Of a stretch of 7,153 nucleotides of DNA, positions 1 to 5,468 are shown piece by piece. The position numbers and the translations under genes are program-made. How positions within the stretch are numbered: position 1 is the stretch's first letter; every line of letters begins with the position of its first letter. This DNA comes from JBKBUF01 sp046290815 (lineage in GTDB: Bacteria > Bacteroidota > Bacteroidia > Cytophagales > Cytophagaceae). The stretch spans positions 1-7,153 of the forward strand of contig JBKBUF010000061.1 in the NCBI GenBank assembly GCA_046290815.1. The letters are read 5' to 3'. The notes beneath the pieces were generated by a model, which saw nothing but the letters and a program-made list of their open reading frames with translations, did no database searches and was not told the DNA's origin.

Positions 1-47
1 CATTCATAATTATTCATCGGTTTTTTAATCCCGACGAAGGTAATTAC

Positions 48-121
48 TGGTGCATTCTTGTTGCCAAATTTGGTGCACTCTTATTTTCCGATTTTGGTGC
101 AGTTGTAGTTACCGACTACAA
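48..121. mobile_element. Possible IS21-type insertion sequence end (remnant)
   Basis: TGGTGCA occurs three times in the same orientation, at 48-54, 71-77 and 95-101, spaced 23 and 24 bp apart. They are followed by a perfect 7-bp inverted repeat (TTGTAG T at 103-109, ACTACAA at 115-121, loop of 5). Short motifs iterated about every two helical turns are typical of the multiple terminal repeats at IS21-family ends, and a TGGTGCA core matches what I remember of Bacteroidota members. No transposase is visible, because the body would lie left of the window. The DNA right of the repeats encodes a protein tail with no start, which fits an insertion that cut a gene. The family assignment is from memory and uncertain. 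Confidence 0.35.
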
Positions 122-277
122 ATTGAGTTTATTTTTATAGATGGTCAACCTATTTCACATAATCGAGATCTAAACATAAAAGACCATTTTGATTTGGTGT
201 TGGAATTAACTAATGTTGCCTTGAGACTAATAATGGCTATTAAGACAGATAAAACTTTGCCTTATCCTTTTGATTAA
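122..277 (+). pseudogene. 3' remnant of an unrecognised gene
   Basis: From about position 122 to the TAA at 275-277 one open frame encodes roughly 51 residues with protein-like composition, including IDGQPISHNRDLN, then a probable helix (DHFDLVLELTNVALRLI), ending KTLPYPFD. The frame can be extended left to a GTG at 50, but that part reads through the TGGTGCA repeats and is Cys/Trp-rich, so it is unlikely to be native coding sequence. I take this as the C-terminus of a gene cut by the element on its left. The family is not recognised. It converges on the toxin gene, with 22 bp between the two stop codons. Confidence 0.35.
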
Positions 278-299
278 AAATTAATATTAGCAGGGAAAT

Positions 300-644
300 T
301 TATATTTCAATCACTAGTGCAATTGCTTGGGTTAATTCTTTCATAGTTTCTAAATCCAATTCTCCAACTTTGGAACCAAATCTACGAATATCAACACATC
401 TCATTTGAAGAGCATCAATGGCTGAAACCTTAGTCAAACCATTTTTGACATTAGGTAAAACCTTAACATGCCAGGAATTATTTTCAAAAGCAGGGTTCCA
501 TTCAGTAATTGGAGCAATTATTTTAATAGGAAGAATTCCAATGGCATCTGAACTAACAATTACACATCTTCTTTTCTTTTGCATCTCTGCTCCTACAGTA
601 GGATCAAGATTTACAAAACAAATATCACCTCTATTGAATGGCAT
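300..644 (-). CDS. MazF/PemK-family toxin (endoribonuclease)
   Basis: This 114-residue protein has the length and order of motifs of the MazF/PemK/CcdB-fold toxins, which are sequence-specific mRNA interferases of type II toxin-antitoxin systems. Visible signatures are the N-terminal FNRGDICFVNLDPTVGAE (residues 3-20), the strand KKRRCVIVSSD (23-33) and the strand ending APIT (44-47). By alignment with Bacillus MazF from memory, R26 and T47 correspond to the catalytic arginine and threonine, so the toxin looks active. The start ATG lies inside the last codons of the upstream gene, giving a 14-bp overlap (631-644) that implies translational coupling with antitoxin first and toxin second. The cleavage site cannot be read from sequence. 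The family call is secure; intact activity is inferred. Confidence 0.9.
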   Translation of the reverse strand: MPFNRGDICFVNLDPTVGAEMQKKRRCVIVSSDAIGILPIKIIAPITEWNPAFENNSWHVKVLPNVKNGLTKVSAIDALQMRCVDIRRFGSKVGELDLETMKELTQAIALVIEI

Positions 645-1194
645 TATTTAGAGTTTCATAGTTAAAAAAATCATCTGTAATAGATGTTATATCATTCCAT
701 GATTGATCTTCTAAATAATGATTGGCCATCATTATTGACTGTGCTTTTAAGATTTTCCTGCGTTCATCCATTGACATTTTAACCATATCAGATTTTGAAA
801 CCGGAGAAATGGATTGAAGAAAAAGCATGTTATCAATATCATCTAATAGACAAATCAAAGTATTCACCCTTTCGTAAAAATCAACTAATTGTTTGTTTTT
901 TAAGGAATTAGTCTTAACAGAATATTCCAGTTTAACATGAAGGAATTTAATTAATTTACTAAGTTTTAATACATCCTTTCTAACAGAAATTGCCTCTTCA
1001 TTATTATATTTATGTATATAATGCTTTAAACCCTTCATTTCTAAAATCATATTGTCATATGAGACAATTAGCCAATTATAGAAAGAACCATGCTTAGCAA
1101 TTGAAGGGGAAAAAAAGTTAATAAACTTATGCTTTAATTCATCAATTGTTGTTAAGTGAAACTTCACCTGTGATTCCATAAGTAGTGCTTCCAT
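631..1194 (-). CDS. Putative MazF-cognate antitoxin with large N-terminal helical extension
   Basis: The protein has 187 residues. Its tail (about 140-180) contains MSMDERRKILKAQ, then MMANHYLEDQSW and an acidic/aromatic end DDFFNYE. I recognise this pattern from short toxin-binding antitoxins next to PemK-like toxins, which commonly read ERRxILxxQAxxxAxHYxxDxEW followed by a D/F/Y-rich end. The first ~135 residues are leucine-, lysine- and asparagine-rich, predicted mostly helical, and match no family I know. I see no AbrB, ribbon-helix-helix or HTH signature, so the usual N-terminal DNA-binding domain is not evident. The start at 1194 is the first ATG; M6 is an alternative. M137 (codon at 784-786) could initiate a ~51-residue short antitoxin. 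Position upstream of the toxin with overlapping ends supports the antitoxin role. Confidence 0.7.
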   Translation of the reverse strand: MEALLMESQVKFHLTTIDELKHKFINFFSPSIAKHGSFYNWLIVSYDNMILEMKGLKHYIHKYNNEEAISVRKDVLKLSKLIKFLHVKLEYSVKTNSLKNKQLVDFYERVNTLICLLDDIDNMLFLQSISPVSKSDMVKMSMDERRKILKAQSIMMANHYLEDQSWNDITSITDDFFNYETLNNAIQ

Positions 1195-1200
1195 TTTTAA

Positions 1201-1231
1201 AACAACTTGTTAAAGTGATAGTTTGTTAAAG
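1201..1231. promoter_or_regulatory. Candidate operator before the toxin-antitoxin operon
   Basis: Just upstream of the antitoxin start codon lies an odd-centred palindrome, AACAA-C-TTGTT (1201-1211). TTGTTAAAG is repeated directly at 1207-1215 and 1223-1231, 16 bp apart. Type II systems usually repress themselves at such sites, so this is a reasonable operator candidate. The arms are short and AT-rich, so chance is a real alternative. Confidence 0.25.
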
Positions 1232-1390
1232 CATTGAATGTTATATACCATTTTACCAAAAAATCATGGTATTTGCAAAAGAATTTCATGCAATATAGCT
1301 ATTACTATAATATACGCAATAATTCTGAGAGCGTTGTTATGTTGATCAAACGTTACTATGTTTAAATTTAAGATGATAAAGTTACAAATT

Positions 1391-1408
1391 TTGTACCATA
1401 TTTGTACC
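1391..1408 (+). repeat. Phased direct repeats of TTGTACC
   Basis: TTGTACC occurs at 1391-1397 and 1402-1408, exactly 11 bp apart, about one helical turn. The same heptamer forms the right half of the palindrome downstream (1479-1485), and its complement GGTACAA forms the left half (1464-1470). Four copies within 95 bp suggest binding sites for one protein. Confidence 0.5.
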
Positions 1409-1461
1409 TTTTCTACACAAAATACTGATAAACAATACTTAATACTTTCTGTATTGGAAAG

Positions 1462-1487
1462 TAGGTACAACGCATGCGTTGTACCTA
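1462..1487. repeat. Perfect 26-bp palindrome
   Basis: Each arm is 13 bp with no spacer. The left arm is TAGGTACAACGCA and the right arm is its exact reverse complement, centred on GCATGC. It could be a dimeric operator, a cruciform or recombination site, or a hairpin in a transcript. No T-run follows on either strand, which argues against a simple terminator. Confidence 0.8.
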
Positions 1488-1529
1488 ATTATCCAAATGA
1501 TTGCTTGGTCACCGTGATTTGTGTATAAT

Positions 1530-1585
1530 ATTAACGCCGCTGTTTCCGTGGCCTCGTCCCCAGACAGGCCACCATTTTAGTTAAT
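1530..1585. repeat. GC-rich hairpin with bulge inside outer inverted arms (attC-like layout)
   Basis: The inner stem pairs GTGGCCT (1548-1554) with AGGCCAC (1566-1572). It continues past a single bulged C (1555) as GTC (1556-1558) with GAC (1563-1565), closing a CCCA loop, giving 10 base pairs with one extrahelical base. Outer arms ATTAAC (1530-1535) and GTTAAT (1580-1585) are also complementary. Nested arms, unpaired spacers and an extrahelical base resemble folded integron attC sites. However, the outer boxes do not match the canonical RYYYAAC/GTTRRRY pattern and the site is short, so the resemblance is structural only. It is markedly more GC-rich than its surroundings. Confidence 0.45.
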
Positions 1586-1666
1586 CCTAAATTAAAAAAC
1601 CAATACGTCCACACATTAACATTCTACAGCATCTCAGGTTAATTATCCTACCTTGATTCATTCGTT

Positions 1667-2158
1667 ATGGAACATAATTACATTATCCCTGCCAAAACAA
1701 GAATAGGCCATGTACATCTGAAGGTGTCCGATCTGCAAAGGTCAATGGATTTTTATTGTGGTCTACTGGGTTTTCAATTGATGGCTACTTATGGTAAAGA
1801 TGCTGCTTTCATTTCTGCAGGAGGCTATCATCACCACATTGGCTTAAACACCTGGTTTAGCAAAAACGGATCCCCTCCTGCTCAAAACACCACCGGCTTA
1901 TTCCATACTGCCATTCTTTATGAAGCAAGAAAAGACCTTGCTATTATATTTAAAAGATTACTTGACCATAATTATCCTATCACAGGCGCCTCAGATCATG
2001 GCGTGTCAGAAGCTATTTATCTCAACGATCCGGATGAAAATGGGATAGAATTGTACTGGGACCGGCCTGAAAAAGACTGGTCTTACAATGAAGATGGCAG
2101 TTTGAATATGTTTACGAAAGGGCTTGATTTAAAAAGTTTATTAAATGAATTAAACTGA
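1667..2158 (+). CDS. VOC-family protein (glyoxalase / extradiol dioxygenase-like)
   Basis: This 163-residue soluble protein belongs to the vicinal oxygen chelate superfamily. The N-terminal module opens with RIGHVHLKVSDLQRSMDFY (12-30) and LLGF (33-36), the classic first strand and helix. The second module holds TGLFHTAILYE (76-86) and DPDENGIELYWDRP (121-134). Likely metal ligands are H17, H80 and E128, the His-His-Glu set of catechol 2,3-dioxygenase-type members, so it may bind a divalent metal. It resembles one half of CatE-like ring-cleavage enzymes, but the substrate cannot be deduced and neighbouring genes give no hint of aromatic degradation. The 30-residue tail beyond the fold (KDWSYNEDGSLNMF onward) is common in CatE relatives. 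It converges with the SPFH gene, with 10 bp between stop codons and no visible terminator. Confidence 0.87.
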   Translation: MEHNYIIPAKTRIGHVHLKVSDLQRSMDFYCGLLGFQLMATYGKDAAFISAGGYHHHIGLNTWFSKNGSPPAQNTTGLFHTAILYEARKDLAIIFKRLLDHNYPITGASDHGVSEAIYLNDPDENGIELYWDRPEKDWSYNEDGSLNMFTKGLDLKSLLNELN

Positions 2159-2168
2159 CTAATTATAC

Positions 2169-2954
2169 CTACTGAACACTTTTAAAAAATGTAGGAGAAT
2201 TTCCATACAAAGGTGTTTTGCCATCCCATTTTTCAATGAATTGTTGCTGTATCAGTAAAGGTGAAAGCGTTTTTTGCCTCAATTCATTAGCTTTTGCCTC
2301 TGCTTCTGCCTCAATTATCTTTTTTCGAGCCTGTGCTTCTGCAATTTTTAATTGATTTTCTACTTTCATAGCCTCCTGAACTGCACTATTCTTTTCATCA
2401 ATTGCTTTTATAATCGACGGAGGGTATTGCAATCCGCTGGTCATTTGTTCTATGGTAAATCCCTCTTTCAAAAATGTATTTCCTATTTGGGATTGTATAG
2501 CATTCTCAAATTTTTCTCTGTTACTGATTATTTCATCCGTTGTCGATTTATTAAACTCTATACGGTAAGCATCTTTTACATAATTAAATAAGGTGGTCTC
2601 TGTTATCTCTTCCAAAGGCTTCCTATATTTTTTAAAAATGTAGGAGGACATTCCTGTAGTAACATAGAATGACAAGGTTGGATCGACCGTAAATACTGAT
2701 CCGTCTTTAGCATTTACAGTGAACTCCGGGTAATCTATAGTCTGTACAAAAGTCGGGAATTCGTAAATATCTTCCGTAAAAGGATTATAAAAAACACGAC
2801 CGGTTACAATTTCCACATCCTGTACACCTTTATCCGATCCGTAAAGTTTTACCAATACACCTTCGTGACCGGCATCAATACGTTCACAAGATGACAGACC
2901 AACAACAGCAAAAATTATTGTCAAAGCTGCGAAGCCAATTAAAATAGATCTCAT
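2169..2954 (-). CDS. SPFH/prohibitin-family lipoprotein
   Basis: This 261-residue protein has a lipoprotein signal: a hydrophobic stretch (about 4-19), then the lipobox LSSC with C23 as the predicted lipidated residue, placing the mature protein on a membrane outside the cytoplasm. The body is an SPFH (stomatin/prohibitin/flotillin/HflK-C) domain, about residues 25-190, starting IDAGHEGVLVKLYGSDKG and including DGSVFTVDPTLSFYV. A charged Ala/Glu/Lys-rich coiled coil follows (about 190-228, with AEAQARKKIIEAEAEAKAN), as in prohibitins that form ring-shaped oligomers. The family scaffolds membrane domains or proteases; the specific role here is unknown. Anchoring by lipid rather than a transmembrane helix is, as far as I recall, common in Bacteroidota homologues. 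It lies 27 bp downstream of the next gene, probably in one operon. Confidence 0.87.
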   Translation of the reverse strand: MRSILIGFAALTIIFAVVGLSSCERIDAGHEGVLVKLYGSDKGVQDVEIVTGRVFYNPFTEDIYEFPTFVQTIDYPEFTVNAKDGSVFTVDPTLSFYVTTGMSSYIFKKYRKPLEEITETTLFNYVKDAYRIEFNKSTTDEIISNREKFENAIQSQIGNTFLKEGFTIEQMTSGLQYPPSIIKAIDEKNSAVQEAMKVENQLKIAEAQARKKIIEAEAEAKANELRQKTLSPLLIQQQFIEKWDGKTPLYGNSPTFFKSVQ

Positions 2955-2981
2955 AATTTAGATTAATTAATATTTATATAT

Positions 2982-3341
2982 TTATTCTGTAATTACAACA
3001 TTGATTTTATTCACCCTATCCTTCTTTAGTACCTCTGTCTTCTCCCCTCCTCCGGCATTGTTCCTGTCACCTTTTTCTGCATATATATAATATTCCTTAG
3101 GCTCCAGTCCGTCAAAAAACAATACGCCTTTGGCATCTGTATTTTTGCTTTCCACAGCATTCTTTTCGGCTTTATAGTCTTCTTCGGTTTTGTATAAGGT
3201 GACTTTGGCATCCTGAACGGTATTGCCTAATTCATTTAATACCGTTACTCTTAACGATGTTTGGAAGATTTGCCCTGGCTTTCCATAAAATGAAAATAGT
3301 CCGATCACCAGCAATAATCCGTATAGAAAAGTTCTCTTCAT
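2982..3341 (-). CDS. Secreted protein with carboxypeptidase-regulatory-like (Ig-like) domain
   Basis: I chose the ATG at 3339-3341, giving 119 residues, because the product then begins MKRTFLYGLLLVIGLFSFYG, a normal export signal. The next ATG upstream (3395) would add 18 hydrophilic residues ahead of the signal and reach to within 3 bp of the divergent ceramidase gene. The mature part (about 26-119) has the pattern of a small beta-sandwich of the carboxypeptidase regulatory-like type: SLRVTVLNELGNTVQDAKVTL, then a turn TDAKGVLFFDGLEPKEYYIYAEKGD, ending in a strand NKINVVITE. Such domains occur in many Bacteroidota envelope proteins; no enzymatic residue is seen. It is first in a likely two-gene operon with the SPFH lipoprotein, so a shared envelope role is plausible but inferred. 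Confidence 0.75.
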   Translation of the reverse strand: MKRTFLYGLLLVIGLFSFYGKPGQIFQTSLRVTVLNELGNTVQDAKVTLYKTEEDYKAEKNAVESKNTDAKGVLFFDGLEPKEYYIYAEKGDRNNAGGGEKTEVLKKDRVNKINVVITE

Positions 3342-3398
3342 ATGGTTAAAATCTAAATTGTTGCTTAATTTACTAATAATATAGTAAAGCTTCAATTA

Positions 3399-4154
3399 AT
3401 GAAAAGACTTATCCACAATTATTGGTTCGTTCTGTTGGCTATAGTATTTATTTTTCCACTTTGGCTTAAAGGCCCCATTCCTCAGGACCCGCATTACCAT
3501 AACTTCGCTGACGGCCGTACCATCTTCGGTATTCCAAATTTTCATAATGTCTGGACCAACTTCCCATTTATTATTATAGGAGTCATAGGTATTATATATA
3601 TGTTTCGCAAATCCGGGGAAAGGAATGACTCAATTTTCGGTTGGATTGTATTTTCCGGATTTATCCTGGTTGGCCTGGGCTCCTCCTATTATCATCTCCA
3701 ACCGGATAACATGTCCCTTATATGGGACAGGCTACCAATGACCATTATATTTACTTCCTTTTTCTGCTATATATTATCTATCGCATATAGTAAAGGGCTT
3801 GGAATGCTTTCTTTAGCATTTGCCCTTCCTGCGGGAATCCTGTCCATTATATATTGGTACCTTACAGAAAAATCCGGTACAGGAGATCTCCGTCCCTATA
3901 TATTTGTGCAATTCTATCCCCTGCTGGCGCTGCCCGTCATTATTATAATAGAGAAACAAAAATTCCGGAACAGAAAATATCTGACCATTACCATTGGCCT
4001 GTATATTCTGGCTAAAGTATTTGAATGGGCAGATTTCCATTTGCTGGATTTAACTTCCTTTAGCGGACATTCGGTTAAGCACCTGTTATCTGCTGGGGCC
4101 ATGGTATTTATTTATAGGTTTTATAAAGTTCAAAGTTTAAAGTTTAGATTCTAA
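3399..4154 (+). CDS. Ceramidase-family (alkaline ceramidase / CREST) membrane hydrolase
   Basis: This 251-residue polytopic protein shows about seven hydrophobic segments (near 8-23, 54-69, 80-94, 112-130, 133-152, 167-185, 194-212) and the hallmark motifs of the alkaline ceramidase family. ADGRTIFGIPNFHNVWTN (37-54) comes first, then GSSYYHLQPDN (94-104), WDRLPM (109-114) and GHSVKHLL (223-230). Compared with human ACER3 from memory (S77, H81, D92, H217, H221), the equivalents S95, H99, D110, H224 and H228 keep the same spacing, so the zinc site and catalytic residues appear complete. The predicted activity is hydrolysis of an amide-linked lipid such as a ceramide, which fits a sphingolipid-making phylum; the actual substrate is unknown. 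Codons for residues 243-251 and the stop lie inside a heptamer repeat. The gene is divergent from the carboxypeptidase-regulatory-like gene, with 57 bp between starts. Confidence 0.85.
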   Translation: MKRLIHNYWFVLLAIVFIFPLWLKGPIPQDPHYHNFADGRTIFGIPNFHNVWTNFPFIIIGVIGIIYMFRKSGERNDSIFGWIVFSGFILVGLGSSYYHLQPDNMSLIWDRLPMTIIFTSFFCYILSIAYSKGLGMLSLAFALPAGILSIIYWYLTEKSGTGDLRPYIFVQFYPLLALPVIIIIEKQKFRNRKYLTITIGLYILAKVFEWADFHLLDLTSFSGHSVKHLLSAGAMVFIYRFYKVQSLKFRF

Positions 4155-4229
4155 GGTTTGGAGTTTGGAATTTCGGGTTTCGGGTTTCGGATTTCGGGTT
4201 TCGGATTTCGAATTTCGAATTTCGAATTT
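4125..4229 (+). repeat. Degenerate 7-bp tandem array spanning the ceramidase stop codon
   Basis: Fifteen consecutive 7-bp units can be read without a gap. They start AAAGTTC, AAAGTTT, AAAGTTT, pass through diverged units (AGATTCT, AAGGTTT, GGAGTTT, GGAATTT), continue as CGGGTTT/CGGATTT variants, and end with three CGAATTT. The unit drifts gradually along the array. Many units are odd palindromes in rotated phase, for example AAA-G-TTT and GAA-T-TTC, so the array can fold on itself. The first 30 bp are coding (last nine residues and stop of the upstream gene). The rest separates that gene from the next. Confidence 0.9.
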
Positions 4230-4319
4230 TACCCATAGATATTATTTGAACCAATAATCAGAATGATTCCTTATATATACGAGCAATTCAGGAATTATTC
4301 ATTTTTACTGACCGTTATT

Positions 4320-5009
4320 ATGACTCGTAAAGGATTTTTCAGAATTACCTTATATACCCTTTCTTTGCCATTTCTGACAGTTTTGCTGTATCTGGTACTC
4401 TCAGTTTTTCTGGGCATCATACCTGTCAACCGTCAGTTCAACCCCGAAACAGGAGATATAGATGTATATGTACAATCGAACGGCGTGCATACCAATGTAA
4501 TAGTTCCTTATACACACGAAGTGCAGGATTGGAATGCTATTATTAAACCAGAACATTTCAGTTACCCCGACAGGAATATAGAATACCTGGCTTTTGGCTG
4601 GGGCGACAGGGATTTTTATATCAATACACCAACCTGGTCCGACCTTAGGTTATCCACAGCTTTCAATGCTTTATTCTGGAGAGGAACTGCCGTGCTGCAT
4701 GTCACTGCCTATCCTTATGCACCTTCGGTGGACCGGAAAACGGTCCATATAAAGATAAGCGAAGAAGAATATCGCCTGTTATCATGCTATATTGAAAAAT
4801 CATTCATAACAGAAAATGACACATTGGTGCCTGTAAGATTCCATTACCTCTATGAAAATGATGCATTCTTCGAGGGCAAAGGCAGGTATAGTTTCATTAA
4901 AACCTGTAATGTGTGGACAAGTCAGGCTTTAAAACATGCAGGTATCAGAACTGCATTCTGGGCTCCTTTCGACTGGAATATCCTCTATCATCATAGACGT
5001 TCAGAGTGA
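4320..5009 (+). CDS. DUF2459 / TIGR02117-family membrane-anchored protein
   Basis: I chose the ATG at 4320, giving 229 residues starting MTRKGFFRITLY: a basic start directly followed by a single membrane segment, as in relatives. An in-frame ATG at 4263 would add 19 residues (MIPYIYEQF...) and cannot be excluded. Numbered from 4320, the membrane segment spans about 10-34. The extracytoplasmic domain contains DIDVYVQSNGVHTNV (46-60), FGWGDRDFY (92-100) and TCNVWTSQALKHAGI (195-209). These match the family I know as DUF2459 or TIGR02117, once labelled urease-associated, of unknown function. The conserved H57 and C196 could form part of a cysteine-hydrolase site, but this is inference. No urease genes are present. 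It follows the ceramidase gene on the same strand, about 165 bp away across the repeat array. Confidence 0.75.
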   Translation: MTRKGFFRITLYTLSLPFLTVLLYLVLSVFLGIIPVNRQFNPETGDIDVYVQSNGVHTNVIVPYTHEVQDWNAIIKPEHFSYPDRNIEYLAFGWGDRDFYINTPTWSDLRLSTAFNALFWRGTAVLHVTAYPYAPSVDRKTVHIKISEEEYRLLSCYIEKSFITENDTLVPVRFHYLYENDAFFEGKGRYSFIKTCNVWTSQALKHAGIRTAFWAPFDWNILYHHRRSE

Positions 5010-5163
5010 AATTACATCCCTTGAAAAGAACATTATACCTCTTATCAACTTCTGCGAAAGTGAATTTCTCTAAGGAAAATATCAACATTTGCCAACCTAT
5101 TATTGATGGCTTCGTATCATTCCAATGGTTAGTAAGACGTACTTTCTCTATAATATTGACCTC

Positions 5164-5215
5164 TTGAGAAAAAATTTTATCCACATTTTTCATTTTGAGA
5201 AAAAATTTTTTCCAC
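5164..5215 (+). repeat. Two 21-bp A-tract direct repeats, one with a perfect DnaA-box sequence
   Basis: The copies at 5164-5184 and 5195-5215 share TTGAGAAAAAATTTT followed by a T-rich pair and CCAC, matching at 20 of 21 positions and set 31 bp apart (three helical turns). Copy 1 contains TTATCCACA (5177-5185), the DnaA-box consensus. Copy 2 has TTTTCCACC at the same place. The A6T4-6 tracts are of the kind that bend DNA. Confidence 0.7.
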
Positions 5216-5375
5216 CGTTTTTTCGAGAGAAAACAGAGTATAAACTCATGAATGTATCATCATTATTACTCTTCATCATCAGATAAAACACAGAGCGAAT
5301 ATCATTATAACTGATTGATAATCTAATAGTTCTAAGCATTTCTCCAATAAAGAAATGAACATCATCAAGACTATG

Positions 5376-5402
5376 AATGATGATGATGATCATGATCATG
5401 AT
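5376..5402. repeat. ATG/ATC-rich simple repeat with nested palindromes
   Basis: The segment is a run of GATGATGATGATG-type trinucleotides passing into ATGATCATGATCAT, a perfect 14-bp palindrome containing two TGATCA sites. A complementary CAT-rich run (TCATCATTATT, CTTCATCATCA) lies about 110 bp to the left and could pair with it. It may simply be a microsatellite. Confidence 0.5.
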
Positions 5403-5468
5403 GTGTAGTCACTACGATTTTCATAGAGAAAAATTAGTATCAATAAGAGCTGATGAAGCGATGAGGTA

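Larger units (their letters stand above)
1195..1666. other. Non-coding stretch between the toxin-antitoxin operon and the VOC gene
   Basis: These 472 bp hold no convincing gene. The only sizeable open frame (minus strand, 1264-1470) would need a TTG start inside a palindrome and gives a biased, hydrophobic product. The stretch holds the candidate operator at 1201-1231, repeated TTGTACC motifs at 1391-1408, a perfect palindrome at 1462-1487 and a hairpin-forming segment at 1530-1585. From about 1590 it resembles an ordinary leader for the VOC gene. A TACCTTGA sequence at 1649-1656 loosely resembles a -7 element but has no good partner. Confidence 0.6.

Noticed and set aside
418..651. Plus-strand open frame opposite the toxin gene
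   Set aside because: It is a shadow of the MazF/PemK gene, whose motifs are clear on the minus strand.
1264..1470. Minus-strand open frame of 68 codons between the antitoxin gene and the palindrome
   Set aside because: It needs a TTG start inside the 26-bp palindrome, has an Ile/Asn-rich AT-biased product with no recognisable motif, and shows no start or promoter context.
1462..1487. Intrinsic terminator
   Set aside because: The palindrome has no loop and no T-run on either strand, and no gene ends nearby.
3342..3398. Bidirectional promoter between the divergent ceramidase and carboxypeptidase-regulatory-like genes
   Set aside because: A promoter must be near, but neither strand gives a convincing TTTG-N19-TAnnTTTG pair in these 57 bp, so no site is called.
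4125..4229. CRISPR array
   Set aside because: The period is 7 bp with no spacers; it is a simple tandem repeat. The same applies to the array at 7034-7153.
4945..5399. Two minus-strand open frames downstream of the DUF2459 gene
   Set aside because: One overlaps the DUF2459 3' end in antisense and the other depends on ATG/ATC simple repeats (MIMIIIII...). Neither looks like a real protein.
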